Counted from the first letter of the stretch, positions 52,647 through 63,250 are shown. The stretch is DNA of 64,000 nucleotides from Motiliproteus sp036960175 (GCA_036960175.1 JBALWH010000005.1:143669-207668); one strand, 5' to 3'. Notes: generated by a model not told the origin, from the letters alone. Numbers and translations are program-made.

Positions 52647-54374
52647 ATGACTAATCGAATACTCATTTCGCGACTGTTCGCCTATGTGCGCCCACACTGG
52701 GGCAAAGCCGTAATCGCCATTATCAGCATGGCCGTTGTCGCATCGACAGAACCCGCTGTAGCGGCGTTGATGCAGCCGATGATTGATGGTTCCTTTATCG
52801 CCAAGGATCCGGAGACAATTCTGTTAGTCCCTCTGGGGCTGGTGGGAATATTTCTGCTGCGCGGCATTGGTCGAATCCTCAGCACCATGGCCTTGGCCGT
52901 CATTGCTACCCGTTTGGTTATGACTATTCGCACGGATATGCATCGACAAATCCAGCGGCTACCGCAGCGATTTATGGATGCTAATACCACCGGCAAACTA
53001 CTGTCAAAAATCACTTATGATGTCGAACAGGTATCGGTTGCGATCAGCCACGTATGGATGACTCTGGTCAGTGATTCTCTAAAAATCGTCGGCCTATTGG
53101 GCTTTATGTTCTATCAAAGCTGGAAGCTATCATTGCTGGTACTGATAACCGTGCCGGTTATTGGCCTGATTATCACGCTTGTCAGTAAGCGCATGCGTAA
53201 ATCCAGCCGCGCACTTCAGGTAGGCATGGGCGACCTGACCCACCGCCTGGAAGAAAGCATCAAAGGCCACAAGCTGATCAAGCTCTATGGCGCCGAAGAG
53301 CAAGAGGCCGGTAAACTCTACGGGGTTGCTAATCAGCTACGCCAGAACACCAACAAATTAAAATTCATTAGCGCCTGCAACTCCCCCATTGTGCAATTTG
53401 TCATTTCCCTTTCTTTAGCCACGGTGGTCTACATCGCCGCCAATCTTAAGGGCGAGTCGGCGATGACTCCCGGTACCTTTATCTCCTTCTTTACTGCCAT
53501 GGGGATGCTGTTCTCACCCATGCGCGCACTCACCAGCTTGGCTGAACCCTTCCAAAAAGGAATGGCCGCCGCAGAGAGTATTTTCGCCCTGCTTGATGAG
53601 ACCAAAGAACAAGACACTGGCAGCCAGGAACTGCGCGACTTCAAGGGCAACATTGAAATTGAAGGGCTGACCTTCAGCTATGGTGACGAGGATTCACCGG
53701 CCCTCAACAATATTAATCTATCCATCAAGGCCGGCGAAACCATCGCCCTGGTCGGCGCCTCCGGCAGCGGCAAAACCACCCTGACCCAGCTGATACCGCG
53801 ATTCTATGCTCCTCAGCAGGGACTGATCCGCTTTGACGGTGTCGATATCTGTGAACTTAAACTCAGCTGTTTACGCCAGCATATCGCCTATGTTGATCAG
53901 GAGGTGCTGCTGTTTGATGAAAACGTTGCTGAAAACGTCGCCTTTGGGGACCCTGAGGGTCCCGACCCCCTGCGGGTTCGCGAAGCCCTGCGCCAAGCCC
54001 ATGCAGAGCAGTTTGTGGACGATATGGAGGCCGGTATGGAATCACCGGTGGGCGAACAGGGCAGCATGCTTTCCGGCGGCCAGAGACAACGACTGGCATT
54101 GGCACGAGCCTTCTATCGACAAGCGACGGTATTAATTTTGGATGAAGCCACCTCTGCTCTGGATAACGAGTCGGAACGCCAGGTCCAGGCAGCTCTGGAG
54201 CAGCTATGCGCCGATAAGACCACTATCATCGTGGCCCACCGGCTGTCTACCATCGAAAAAGCTGATCGCATTGTGGTGATGGATAAGGGCGAAATCCGAG
54301 AGATGGGTAGCCATCAGCAATTAATGGATCAAGGCGGAATCTATCGTGGTCTCTACCAGCAGATGGAATCATGA
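52647..54374 (+). CDS. msbA: Lipid A export ABC transporter MsbA
   Basis: 575 residues. Six membrane helices (about 15-310) precede the nucleotide-binding domain: Walker A GASGSGKTT, Q-loop, signature LSGGQRQR, Walker B VLILDEATSAL and H-loop VAHRLST. It flips core-lipid A across the inner membrane. The acyltransferase gene downstream overlaps its stop by four bases (ATGA), giving a coupled pair. The 210-bp gap upstream probably holds the promoter. Confidence 0.94.
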   Translation: MTNRILISRLFAYVRPHWGKAVIAIISMAVVASTEPAVAALMQPMIDGSFIAKDPETILLVPLGLVGIFLLRGIGRILSTMALAVIATRLVMTIRTDMHRQIQRLPQRFMDANTTGKLLSKITYDVEQVSVAISHVWMTLVSDSLKIVGLLGFMFYQSWKLSLLVLITVPVIGLIITLVSKRMRKSSRALQVGMGDLTHRLEESIKGHKLIKLYGAEEQEAGKLYGVANQLRQNTNKLKFISACNSPIVQFVISLSLATVVYIAANLKGESAMTPGTFISFFTAMGMLFSPMRALTSLAEPFQKGMAAAESIFALLDETKEQDTGSQELRDFKGNIEIEGLTFSYGDEDSPALNNINLSIKAGETIALVGASGSGKTTLTQLIPRFYAPQQGLIRFDGVDICELKLSCLRQHIAYVDQEVLLFDENVAENVAFGDPEGPDPLRVREALRQAHAEQFVDDMEAGMESPVGEQGSMLSGGQRQRLALARAFYRQATVLILDEATSALDNESERQVQAALEQLCADKTTIIVAHRLSTIEKADRIVVMDKGEIREMGSHQQLMDQGGIYRGLYQQMES

Positions 54375-55279
54375 AGCGAAAATCTGAACACTACACAGAT
54401 TTTCTGCATCCAAAGTACTGGCCGATCTGGTTGTGGCTCGGTTTTTTACGACTGGTCATGCTACTGCCCTACAGCGGACAACTAGCGACCGGCAGAGCGT
54501 TGGGGAGACTGATCTACCGGCTGATTCCCAAACGCGTCGCCGTTGCACGGGCAAATATTCAGCATTGTTTTCCGACGATGCCAGCGCAACAGGTAGAGCA
54601 ACTGATCAGCGCGCATTTCGACTCCCTTGGCATCTCCTTTTTCGAAACATCCCTGTGCTGGTGGGCCACACCCGAACAGCTGCTGCCACTCATCGACGAG
54701 ATAACGGGCCTGGAACATATTGCAAACGCTAAAGAACGTAAGCAGGGGGTAATCCTACTGGGGGCTCATTTTACCGATATGGAAATCTGTCTGCGCTTGC
54801 TCAGCCTGCATTTTCGTTTTGCCCCTGTGTACCGCAAGATGAACAATCCATTGCTTGAGTACTTCACCAGCAAAGGCAGAAATAAAAACACCGACGGCGC
54901 TATCGTCAAAGAAAACATGATTCAGTCAGTTCGCCACCTGCGCAGAGGCGGAATACTCTGGTTCGCACCTGATCAACAACATCAGGGCCGTCACAGCTCG
55001 CTAATTAATTTTTTCGAGCAACCGGCCCATAGCGCCACAGCTACCTCTAATCTTGCAAAAATCACTAAATCAGCGGTTATCCCGGTATGGTTTTCACGAG
55101 GAGAGCATGGCTATAGGGTCGAAATTCAGCCGCCGTTGGAAAACTACCCCAGTGGTAATGACGTTGAAGACACCGAACGCTACCATCGGCTTATCGAGCA
55201 GCAAGTGCTGAAAGTACCTGAGCAGTACCTGTGGACCCACAAGCGCTTTAAAGATGCGCCCGGAATGAAGTATTCGTAG
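54371..55279 (+). CDS. LpxL/HtrB-like late lipid A acyltransferase
   Basis: 302 residues. There is an N-terminal membrane segment (about 20-38). The HX4E acyltransferase motif is GAHFTDME, followed by the acceptor-pocket motifs VYRKMNNPLLEYF, GGILWFAPDQQHQ, and YLWTHKRFKDAPG. It transfers a secondary acyl chain to Kdo2-lipid IVA. It is translationally coupled to msbA, linking acylation to export. Confidence 0.9.
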   Translation: MKRKSEHYTDFLHPKYWPIWLWLGFLRLVMLLPYSGQLATGRALGRLIYRLIPKRVAVARANIQHCFPTMPAQQVEQLISAHFDSLGISFFETSLCWWATPEQLLPLIDEITGLEHIANAKERKQGVILLGAHFTDMEICLRLLSLHFRFAPVYRKMNNPLLEYFTSKGRNKNTDGAIVKENMIQSVRHLRRGGILWFAPDQQHQGRHSSLINFFEQPAHSATATSNLAKITKSAVIPVWFSRGEHGYRVEIQPPLENYPSGNDVEDTERYHRLIEQQVLKVPEQYLWTHKRFKDAPGMKYS

Positions 55280-55339
55280 GTTTATCTAAAAAACAGCATC
55301 CAAAACCAGCTCAATCCAAACAACCAAAGCCAGGACTGA

Positions 55340-56428
55340 TCAGACCTGCTTTAGCTGCTCTAATACCCTGTCAAAATGCCGGTCTTCGGCAAACATGGCG
55401 TCTGCCTTTTGTTTGCCACAGGCGGCCAGTGATTGTCTAAAATCAGCATCCTCATAGAGCGCTGAAATGGCATCCGCCAAAGAATCACTACTACCCGAGT
55501 CAAACAACAAACCCGTTTCACCCGCGTCGATAATCTCCGGCACACCACCGGCATTACTGCCGATAACAGCGACACCTGCTCGCATCGCTTCAGGCAACAC
55601 CAGACCAAATGTCTCTTTGAAGGTGGTCAGCACAATCACATCAAAATTGACCATCGATTCAATCGGCCGATCAATAAAATCGATAAAACGAATACGCTGC
55701 TGCAGGCCTTGCTGATCAATTTTATGTTGCAATTGGCTTTTGTAATCGGCATCCATGACATGTCCCACCAGGGTCGCAGAAATATCCATGCCCTTGTCAA
55801 TTAACCGGGTCATCGCATCGATTAATAGATGCTGGCCCTTTTCTCGTTCCATGCGCCCAAACAAAGCCAGATTAAGCTGACGTTTAGGAAACTCGCTGCT
55901 GGCAAAAAAATCTACTTGCCTACCGTCACCGACAGGAGCCCCAACACCCAGATACAGGCATTGAATTTTATCGCTATCAATGGGCAGATAATCCACGGCC
56001 TGTTGCCGCATGCTTTCCGTAATGGTCCAGAACGCATCCACTTCTTTGTAAAGAAAACGATGGATAATATCCTTTTTGTTCCTGGAGATATCCATATGCC
56101 GGGTATAGACCAACCGGAATGGATAACGTTTTTTCGCCAGTGCCGCCAATGCCAGATCCTTGGCAAAATGCATATGAACGATGTCGATGGAGCCCTGCCG
56201 CAGCAGTGCTGCTAATCGACTTGCCGCCAGCACTGGCATTTTCCGAAAGGAAACCGGCAGATACATAACAGGGATCTGCTCTGCCTCAAAACGTTGCGCC
56301 AACGGACTGCCTGCAGTGACGATCGGAACACAGTCCACACCCCGCGCTGTTAATGCCAGATATTCTCTCAAGGCATAAAGCTCTAAACCGCCAATTCCGG
56401 GCGAAAGGCACAAGATGGCTACTTTCAT
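55340..56428 (-). CDS. Family 4 glycosyltransferase
   Basis: 362 residues from ATG 56428, GT-B fold. GIGGLELYALREYLALTARG is the N-terminal acceptor motif; LALFGRMEREKGQHLLIDAM and the C-terminal ETFGLVLPEAMRAGVAVIG with the conserved E-x7-E carry the donor site. It is probably an LPS core or surface polysaccharide sugar transferase. It is the only leftward gene between the two rightward blocks and is convergent with the acyltransferase gene. Confidence 0.85.
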   Translation of the reverse strand: MKVAILCLSPGIGGLELYALREYLALTARGVDCVPIVTAGSPLAQRFEAEQIPVMYLPVSFRKMPVLAASRLAALLRQGSIDIVHMHFAKDLALAALAKKRYPFRLVYTRHMDISRNKKDIIHRFLYKEVDAFWTITESMRQQAVDYLPIDSDKIQCLYLGVGAPVGDGRQVDFFASSEFPKRQLNLALFGRMEREKGQHLLIDAMTRLIDKGMDISATLVGHVMDADYKSQLQHKIDQQGLQQRIRFIDFIDRPIESMVNFDVIVLTTFKETFGLVLPEAMRAGVAVIGSNAGGVPEIIDAGETGLLFDSGSSDSLADAISALYEDADFRQSLAACGKQKADAMFAEDRHFDRVLEQLKQV

Positions 56429-56618
56429 CGATGGATCTCTGATTAATTTCAACGACTAGGTCGTATGGCACTGTTACCAGTGGTTGCTGATCCCTAGGGA
56501 AATGCGATAATCCAAGGCACGCTGCGCCACTACAATGGCCCCACAAAATCTCGTTTAGCAGGAACTGGATTAAAGGCTATAATCGTCCAGTTTTCACTGC
56601 TTGAGTCAATGGTCTTTA

Positions 56619-57668
56619 ATGAAAAAAAGCTCCGCGCCTAAAACGATCCTGGTGGTTCGCAACGACAAGCTGGGAGACTTTATGCTGGCCTGGCCCAGTT
56701 TCGCCGCAATCAAGAGCGCCTGCCCGGATAGCAGGGTGATCGCCTTGGTGCCCTCTTATACACGAGATATGGCAGAGCTTTGCCCTTGGATCGATGAAGT
56801 GCTGATTGACCCGGGCAGCGACTCCGGTATCAGTGGGTTCTGGCAGTTGCTAAAGGCTATACGGGCATATCGCTTTGATCTGATGATAACCCTGTTCTCT
56901 ACGACCAGAATCGCCCTGACAGGCCTGCTGGCGGGCATACCCTCACGCTGGGCACCGGCCACCAAGGCCGCACAGTTCTTTTACAATTATAGATTAAAGC
57001 AAAAACGCTCAAAATCTGAAAAGCCTGAATACCAGTACAATGTTGACTTGGCCTTGGCCAGCCTCAGCAACTATCCACTATCACAGACAACCTCTTTGAT
57101 TACTGCGCCTTACCTGAATCTAGATCAAGCGCTATTACAAGAGACTCGGAAAAACTTTTATGACCAACAACAAATAGCAACCGATAAAAGGTTAGTCTTT
57201 ATTCACTCCGGCCACGGGGGATCGGCTAATAATCTTTCTATTGAGCAATATGCCCGCCTAAGCGGCCTGATTAACCGCGACGATCTCTGTTTCGTATTAA
57301 CAGCCGGACCCGGCGAACTGCAAGCCACACAAGAACTGGAAGCGCTGCTTAAAGCAGCATCCATAGACTGCCGGATATATCATTCCGAGCAAGGCCTGAA
57401 AGCCTTCACCCAACACCTGGCGCTGGCAGATCTGTTTATCGCCGGTTCCACCGGCACCCTGCATATCGCCGGTGCGCTGGATCGCCCGACCGTGGGCTTC
57501 TACCCAAACCGGCGCTCAGCAACACCATTACGTTGGCGCACCCTGAATTCCGAAGGCCGTTATCTGGCCGTCACCCCACCGGATGAAGTTGAACAGGATA
57601 TGAGTCAGGTTGATTTAACGGCCGCAGCAGCAAGAATCCAGCAATTTATGCAGCAGCTATGGAGCTAA
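56619..57668 (+). CDS. GT9-family glycosyltransferase (second)
   Basis: 349 residues from ATG 56619. ILVVRNDKLGDFMLAWPSF is the GT9 N-terminal motif and LFIAGSTGTLHIAGALD and VGFYPNRRSATPLRW the C-terminal motifs. It belongs to the heptosyltransferase-like family and probably adds heptose or a related sugar to the core. It is distinct from waaF and from the GT9 gene at 50054. It is convergent with waaE. Confidence 0.85.
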   Translation: MKKSSAPKTILVVRNDKLGDFMLAWPSFAAIKSACPDSRVIALVPSYTRDMAELCPWIDEVLIDPGSDSGISGFWQLLKAIRAYRFDLMITLFSTTRIALTGLLAGIPSRWAPATKAAQFFYNYRLKQKRSKSEKPEYQYNVDLALASLSNYPLSQTTSLITAPYLNLDQALLQETRKNFYDQQQIATDKRLVFIHSGHGGSANNLSIEQYARLSGLINRDDLCFVLTAGPGELQATQELEALLKAASIDCRIYHSEQGLKAFTQHLALADLFIAGSTGTLHIAGALDRPTVGFYPNRRSATPLRWRTLNSEGRYLAVTPPDEVEQDMSQVDLTAAAARIQQFMQQLWS

Positions 57669-57688
57669 GGGCCAAGGAGTAGCCAGGA

Positions 57689-58480
57689 TTATTTTAGCGC
57701 CTTGGTGCGGCTCCAAAGATCAGCATATTTGACAAAGCAGGAATGGGTGGACAATAGCGCCATTAACAGGCCGTGACGGCCATCGAGAAAACCACCTCGA
57801 ATCAGATACATTTTGATAAACAACCCCAAACCATGAAGGAATGCCTGTGTCAGGCTGGCCTGCTTGCCTCTGGCTTCGCGCTGCTCCGCAAAGACTGCGG
57901 CATAACGGGCTGATTTGACCAGGTAATCTTCCATATCCCGATAGCTATAGTGATGCATCCTGGCTTCAATCTTCTGGGTTTTTACCCCTTCAGCCAGCGT
58001 CAGTCGTTCATGGACCTTGATGGCCGGATCCCAGCTACCTTTAGCTTTCGGATATAGACAGAGCTTATAAGAACACCAGCCGCCAAATTTCAGCGCTTTG
58101 CCAAACACATGAGTCTGCCAGCGCAGCCGAAAGACGCTATTGCAGTCCTGATCCTGGCGCAGCTCGGCAACCTTTTCCGCCAATTCTGGTGAAATCACTT
58201 CATCGGCATCAACCATTAAAATCCAGTCACCCGTGCACAGGTCATGCAAGCGCTGACGCTGCATACCAAAACCCTGCCAGTCGTCATTAACGAAGATTTT
58301 ATCGGTATATTGTCGCGCAATTTCAAGGGTACGGTCCGTACTGCCCGAATCCAATAGGACAATCTCGTCAGCCCAGGTCAGCGCCTGCAGGCAGCGCTCC
58401 AACATCTCTTCTTCATCTTTGACCATCAGCGCGGCACTGATGGTTTTTACTTGTAGAAGCCTCTGGGGCTGAGCAGACAT
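57689..58480 (-). CDS. WaaE-like family 2 glycosyltransferase
   Basis: 263 residues, GT-A fold. SAALMVKDEEEMLERCL, LLDSGSTDRTLEIA, the DXD-like LMVDADEVI and KVHERL are present. It resembles WaaE/KdtX, the LPS core beta-1,4-glucosyltransferase. It lies three bases after waaL in the leftward LPS operon and is its last gene. Confidence 0.88.
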   Translation of the reverse strand: MSAQPQRLLQVKTISAALMVKDEEEMLERCLQALTWADEIVLLDSGSTDRTLEIARQYTDKIFVNDDWQGFGMQRQRLHDLCTGDWILMVDADEVISPELAEKVAELRQDQDCNSVFRLRWQTHVFGKALKFGGWCSYKLCLYPKAKGSWDPAIKVHERLTLAEGVKTQKIEARMHHYSYRDMEDYLVKSARYAAVFAEQREARGKQASLTQAFLHGLGLFIKMYLIRGGFLDGRHGLLMALLSTHSCFVKYADLWSRTKALK

Positions 58481-58482
58481 TA

Positions 58483-59748
58483 TCAGTTCCCCTTGGCCGT
58501 TTGGCTTTGCAGGTAGCTATGACTTAACATGCCAGCGATAGCCGCCACATTAAGGGCGAGAAAACTAGTACTGATATTGTGCTCAAACATCGCCTGAGTA
58601 AGGCTGAAATCAATATAGCCGAAGGTTAGCAATAACCCCGCACAGGCTAACTGGGGATCGATATGACGCCAGTGGGCGAAGAAGCGAATCAACAAGCCGT
58701 AAAGCAATACCATCGCCAGCCCGCCAATAATCCCCAGTTCAGCCAACAAATTGAACATGTCATTATGAGGGTGATCATAGATATCAGTGTGAAAACGACC
58801 TTCCGCTTTCATACGCTCTGCCTCAGGGCGATAGTTTTCCTTACCGACACCTATCCAAGGATTTTCAACGAACATGGTCCAGGCGCCTCTCCACATCTCA
58901 AACCGAGATCCCGCAGAGCCTTCAATCTTGCCTTCAGAAAAATAACTCTGCGTGGTACTTACTGCACGGTCTACTTTGCCCTGCACCAAGGAGTTACTGC
59001 TGTAAAGCAATAACAAAATAGCGACAAAAGCACCAAATATGCCCCAGCGAATTTTTCGATTGGAAACAGACGAGGACAGGATTAACCAGAACAGCAACGG
59101 CAACGCAACCCAGCCACCTCGGGTGCCGGAACAGAGAGACCCCAGCAATCCGAAGCCGAAGCCAACGACCGCTAGCACCAACAGCCACTTCGGCGCTTTC
59201 CAGTTTTTACTGGGGACGATTACAGCCAAAGAAAACATTCCTAACATCAGAGAGATATCACCAAAAGGGATCTTGTGGGTAAAGCCATGGGCCACGTCCA
59301 TGCCGATAATATACTTCTGATAATAGCCAAATGAGCCAGCCGCTATCGCACCCACTATAGCGCCGATGAACAGGAAATTTCGTGACAGCCCAAAATAGCG
59401 AATGACCAGGAAGACCGGCACCACCAATAGAAAACGCAACGGCTTATCCAGACTGCTCCAGTGCCAGTCGCCGTGCAGCGCCATTGAAATAGCGACCGCC
59501 GCGGGGAACACAATTAAACTCAGGACAAAGATGCGGTCATTGCCCGTTAGTGGTTTAGATTCCCGTTTCAGTGAAATCATCAGCAAGATGACAGAAGAGA
59601 GCAGCAACAATCCAGCACCATAACCGATGCCCCTATTAACCGATAACACCAGCAGATTAACGAGCAACAGCCCTGCACTGGCAACCATCAACAGCAGTTG
59701 TTCAGCAGTAAAACGATTTGATAGTCGATCGCTCGGAATGGTGGTCAT
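58483..59748 (-). CDS. O-antigen ligase-family membrane protein (WaaL/Wzy-like)
   Basis: 421 residues with about ten to twelve membrane helices. The large periplasmic loop and the motif YDHPHNDMFNLLAELGIIGG, with its histidine, are typical of the Wzy_C superfamily. It should join polymer to lipid A-core. It follows waaF by six bases in the same leftward operon. Whether it is WaaL or another Wzy_C-family transferase cannot be told from sequence alone. Confidence 0.87.
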   Translation of the reverse strand: MTTIPSDRLSNRFTAEQLLLMVASAGLLLVNLLVLSVNRGIGYGAGLLLLSSVILLMISLKRESKPLTGNDRIFVLSLIVFPAAVAISMALHGDWHWSSLDKPLRFLLVVPVFLVIRYFGLSRNFLFIGAIVGAIAAGSFGYYQKYIIGMDVAHGFTHKIPFGDISLMLGMFSLAVIVPSKNWKAPKWLLVLAVVGFGFGLLGSLCSGTRGGWVALPLLFWLILSSSVSNRKIRWGIFGAFVAILLLLYSSNSLVQGKVDRAVSTTQSYFSEGKIEGSAGSRFEMWRGAWTMFVENPWIGVGKENYRPEAERMKAEGRFHTDIYDHPHNDMFNLLAELGIIGGLAMVLLYGLLIRFFAHWRHIDPQLACAGLLLTFGYIDFSLTQAMFEHNISTSFLALNVAAIAGMLSHSYLQSQTAKGN

Positions 59749-59754
59749 AGTTCC

Positions 59755-60750
59755 TCAACTAATACAGTCAATTACTTCATTAGGGGTAACATCTGTCAGC
59801 GAATGCCCAGAAGGAAGCTCCCGCACCATTAACAAGCTATCATCCCCACCCAAATCCGCTCGGAGAATATGGCAGTTATCCGTTAACGGCGGGGTATATT
59901 CAGGGGTAGTGGTGCGATAAATAGCGACTAGATGACAACCAACAGCAGCGGCTACGTGCATCAGACCGGAATCGTTAGTGATAGCATGCTTCGCCAGCGC
60001 TAATAGATCCACCGCATCTTTCAATTCTGTTTTTCCGCACAGGTTTTCAATCGTACAACTGGCCAACGACTGAATCTGTTCCGCGACCACCGCATCTTTC
60101 GGTGAACCAAGACACCATAACTGATAACCCTGTGCGGTCAGTTTATCAGCGATTTCAGCCCAATATTCAGTGGGCCACTGCTTGGCCGGACCAAATTCAG
60201 CCCCTGGCAGCAACACTATCACTGGCTTGGTGAGATCAAGACCATAGCGCTGGATACAGGCTTGCTGATTGGCCTGATCAACGCTGAGATGCGGCTCGAG
60301 TATATCCGGTTTATCCAGGGTGATAGGGCCGCCCAATGCCACGAAACGCTCTACCGCTAATGGCAGGCGCTGTTTATCCAGCATGCGCATATCATTGATC
60401 AAGCCATAGCGCATTTCGCCTCGATAACCGATTCTCTCGGGCACTTCGGCGACGAAGGGTAGCAAGGCAGATTTCCAGGAACGTGGCAGCACAATAGCGT
60501 GGCTATAACGACCACCTAACTCCTTGCCCAGCTGAAATCTTTTCTTCCAACCCAGTTCGCCATGTTTGACATCCAGCGCGATGGCCTGCTGCACCTCTGG
60601 CATACGCGCCAATATGGGCTGTGACCAGCCCGGTGCGATAACATCGATGGTGCAGGAGGGCTGGTCGGCCTTCAGTCGCTTAAACAGACTTTGGGCCATG
60701 ACCATATCTCCGACCCAGGACGGACCTACGATCAGCCAATGTTTATTCAT
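59755..60750 (-). CDS. waaF: ADP-heptose:LPS heptosyltransferase II
   Basis: 331 residues, GT9. The N terminus WLIVGPSWVGDMVMAQSLFK, LPRSWKSALLPFVA and the C-terminal NDSGLMHVAAAV with TTTPEYTPP match WaaF. It adds the second heptose of the inner core. It is flanked by hldD and waaL in an operon of heptose synthesis and transfer. Confidence 0.93.
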   Translation of the reverse strand: MNKHWLIVGPSWVGDMVMAQSLFKRLKADQPSCTIDVIAPGWSQPILARMPEVQQAIALDVKHGELGWKKRFQLGKELGGRYSHAIVLPRSWKSALLPFVAEVPERIGYRGEMRYGLINDMRMLDKQRLPLAVERFVALGGPITLDKPDILEPHLSVDQANQQACIQRYGLDLTKPVIVLLPGAEFGPAKQWPTEYWAEIADKLTAQGYQLWCLGSPKDAVVAEQIQSLASCTIENLCGKTELKDAVDLLALAKHAITNDSGLMHVAAAVGCHLVAIYRTTTPEYTPPLTDNCHILRADLGGDDSLLMVRELPSGHSLTDVTPNEVIDCIS

Positions 60751-60782
60751 GGGTATCCGTATTTATGCCAGCGGGGCTCAAA

Positions 60783-61730
60783 TTAACGGTCTCTATTCAG
60801 CCAGTTCAGATAATCGCTGACACCCTCTTCAACTGTTTTGAAGGGCGCATCGTAACCCGCTGCCCGCAGCTTACCCATATCGGCTTGGGTGAAGCTCTGA
60901 TAGGCACCCTTGAGATGGTCCGGGAAAGGAATATATTCGATTTCACCCTTACCGTGATGGCCGATCACGGCATTACCAACATCGTTAAAACTCTGGCTGC
61001 GGCCGGTGCCGAGGTTGAAGATACCCGACTGCTCAGGGTGCTCCATAAACCACAGGTTAACCTTGGCCACATCGCCCACATAGACGAAGTCCCGCTTCTG
61101 TTCACCGGCGACATAGCCTTCATGACCATCAAACAGCTTGGGATTTTCGCCTTTCAATATCTGACCATTGAGGTGAAAGGCAACACTGGACATAGAGCCT
61201 TTATGCTGCTCCCGGGGGCCGTAAACATTAAAATAGCGAAAGCCAACCACCTGGCTCTGAAAACGGTGTTCGTGGGCTCGAACATACTGATCGAACTGCC
61301 ATTTGGAATAGCCGTATACGTTCAGCGGCCCTTCAAATTCCAGCTCTTCTTTAAACACCGAGCCCTTGCCATAGGTCGCTGCTGATGAAGCATAAAGGAA
61401 AGGCAGTTGCCGCTCCTGACAGTAGTGCAGCAATACCTTGGAATACTCATAGTTATTTTCCATCACGTACTTGCCGTTCCACTCGGTGGTGGCAGAGCAA
61501 GCGCCTTCATGGAAAACGGCACGAACAGAATCAAAGAGTTCACCGGCCTTGATGCGATTAAGAAAATCATCCTTGTCGAGGTAATCGGCTATTTTGCAAT
61601 CCTGAAGATTCCAGAATTTATGGCCATCGGTCAGATCATCAACCACCAGAATATCTGTAATACCCTGATCATTAAGCGCTTTAACAATATTGCTGCCGAT
61701 CATGCCGGCGCCACCGGTAACGATAATCAC
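60783..61730 (-). CDS. hldD: ADP-L-glycero-D-manno-heptose 6-epimerase
   Basis: 315 residues, extended SDR fold. NADP-binding IVTGGAGMIGSN, active-site YGYSKWQFDQYV, and FRYFNVYGPREQHKGSM mark it as HldD (RfaD). It epimerises ADP-D-glycero- to ADP-L-glycero-heptose. It sits between hldE and waaF on the same strand, with a 66-bp gap to hldE. Confidence 0.95.
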   Translation of the reverse strand: MIIVTGGAGMIGSNIVKALNDQGITDILVVDDLTDGHKFWNLQDCKIADYLDKDDFLNRIKAGELFDSVRAVFHEGACSATTEWNGKYVMENNYEYSKVLLHYCQERQLPFLYASSAATYGKGSVFKEELEFEGPLNVYGYSKWQFDQYVRAHEHRFQSQVVGFRYFNVYGPREQHKGSMSSVAFHLNGQILKGENPKLFDGHEGYVAGEQKRDFVYVGDVAKVNLWFMEHPEQSGIFNLGTGRSQSFNDVGNAVIGHHGKGEIEYIPFPDHLKGAYQSFTQADMGKLRAAGYDAPFKTVEEGVSDYLNWLNRDR

Positions 61731-61796
61731 TTCACTTCACTCCTGTTAAATTCTTGCTTCCAACCGCTGTACCCATGCGGCCTGCCCCTCAAGGTT

Positions 61797-63245
61797 TCAG
61801 ACCGAGTCACTGTTTTGTCGAATGCGTCTGACGATATTGGTGGTAGAGCAGCCGTCTACAAAATCAAGAATAACTACTTCGCCACCGTGATTGATCACAC
61901 AGTCACCACCGGCAACGTCAGCAGCCTGATAATCACCACCCTTGACCAGAATATCCGGCAATAAGTCACAAATAAGTTCGGCAGGGGTGTCATCCTTGGA
62001 ATCTTTACCGAAGGGGATAACCCAGTCGACACTGGCCAGCCCGGACAACACGATCATGCGCTGATCGAGACTATTAATAGGGCGTTCAGGCCCTTTCAAG
62101 CGAGCAACCGAATCATCGCTATTGACCGCTACAATCAGTTTATCACCCAGTGAACGCGCCTGCTCCAGGTATTGCACGTGGCCGGCATGAAGGATATCGA
62201 AGCAGCCATTGGTCATGACCACCTTCTCACCCTTGGCACGAGCGATCTGCAACTGTCGCTTCAGGGCATGAAGACTGACCACCCCGCTTTCTTCGACAGC
62301 ATCGCCCAAAACAGCCTGATTCAATTCAGCGGCACTAACCGTGGCAGTTCCCATCTTACCCACCACTATGCCACCAGCCAGGTTGGCCAGGCGGGTCGAA
62401 TCTTCAATACTCTCACCCGCCGCCAATGAGGCGGCCAGTGTAGCGATAACGGTATCACCGGCGCCTGTGACATCAAACACCTCGCGCGCAACCGTGGGAA
62501 TATGCAGCTCATTTTCATCTAGAATCAACGACATGCCCCGCTCACTGCGAGTAACCAGCAGCGCGTCCAAGTCACAAGAAGCACGCAGCCCATGGGCTTT
62601 ATCGATCATCTCCGCTTCATCCTGCCAAGCACCAACAACCGCAGCGAATTCAGCTTCATTAGGAGTGATCAGCGTGGCACCCTGATAACGACTGAAATCG
62701 GTACCTTTGGGATCCACCAGAATTTTTTTACCGGCAGCGTGAGAGCGCGAAATCATCGCCCTGATTTCATCCAGGCAACCCTTACCGTAGTCGGAAAAGA
62801 CCACCACATCGGCATAGCGCAGACAGGCATCAAAGCGACTCAATAAATGAGCGTGATCATAATCGGTAAAACCATCCTCAAAATCCAAGCGAATCAATTG
62901 CTGGTGGCGACTCATCACCCGCAGCTTGGTAATGGTATCTGAGCCGGCAACCTCTTCGAACTGACATTGCACACCAGCCTCTTCCAATTGACTGCGCAGC
63001 ATCTCAGCAGGCGGATCCTGCCCCACCAGCGACAGCAGTGTCGCCTCACCACCCAAGGCAACAATATTTAGAGCCACGTTACCAGCACCGCCAGGACGAC
63101 CTTCATGATCGGTGATATGGACAACCGGAACCGGGGCTTCAGGAGATATTCGCTGAGTTTGTCCATGCCAGTAGCGATCCAACATCAGATCACCTACCAC
63201 TAGAACTCGGCTTTTCGCGTACTCGGGGATATAAGAAGGTTGCAT
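61797..63245 (-). CDS. hldE: Bifunctional heptose-7-phosphate kinase / heptose-1-phosphate adenylyltransferase
   Basis: 482 residues: a ribokinase-like N-terminal domain (GGAGNVALNIVALGG; DVTGAGDTVIATLA near residue 262) and a C-terminal nucleotidyltransferase (MTNGCFDILHAGHVQYLEQA). It phosphorylates D-glycero-manno-heptose 7-phosphate and later adenylylates the 1-phosphate. gmhB, which acts between the two steps, is not in the window. It follows gmhA by five bases. Confidence 0.95.
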   Translation of the reverse strand: MQPSYIPEYAKSRVLVVGDLMLDRYWHGQTQRISPEAPVPVVHITDHEGRPGGAGNVALNIVALGGEATLLSLVGQDPPAEMLRSQLEEAGVQCQFEEVAGSDTITKLRVMSRHQQLIRLDFEDGFTDYDHAHLLSRFDACLRYADVVVFSDYGKGCLDEIRAMISRSHAAGKKILVDPKGTDFSRYQGATLITPNEAEFAAVVGAWQDEAEMIDKAHGLRASCDLDALLVTRSERGMSLILDENELHIPTVAREVFDVTGAGDTVIATLAASLAAGESIEDSTRLANLAGGIVVGKMGTATVSAAELNQAVLGDAVEESGVVSLHALKRQLQIARAKGEKVVMTNGCFDILHAGHVQYLEQARSLGDKLIVAVNSDDSVARLKGPERPINSLDQRMIVLSGLASVDWVIPFGKDSKDDTPAELICDLLPDILVKGGDYQAADVAGGDCVINHGGEVVILDFVDGCSTTNIVRRIRQNSDSV

Positions 63246-63250
63246 AATTT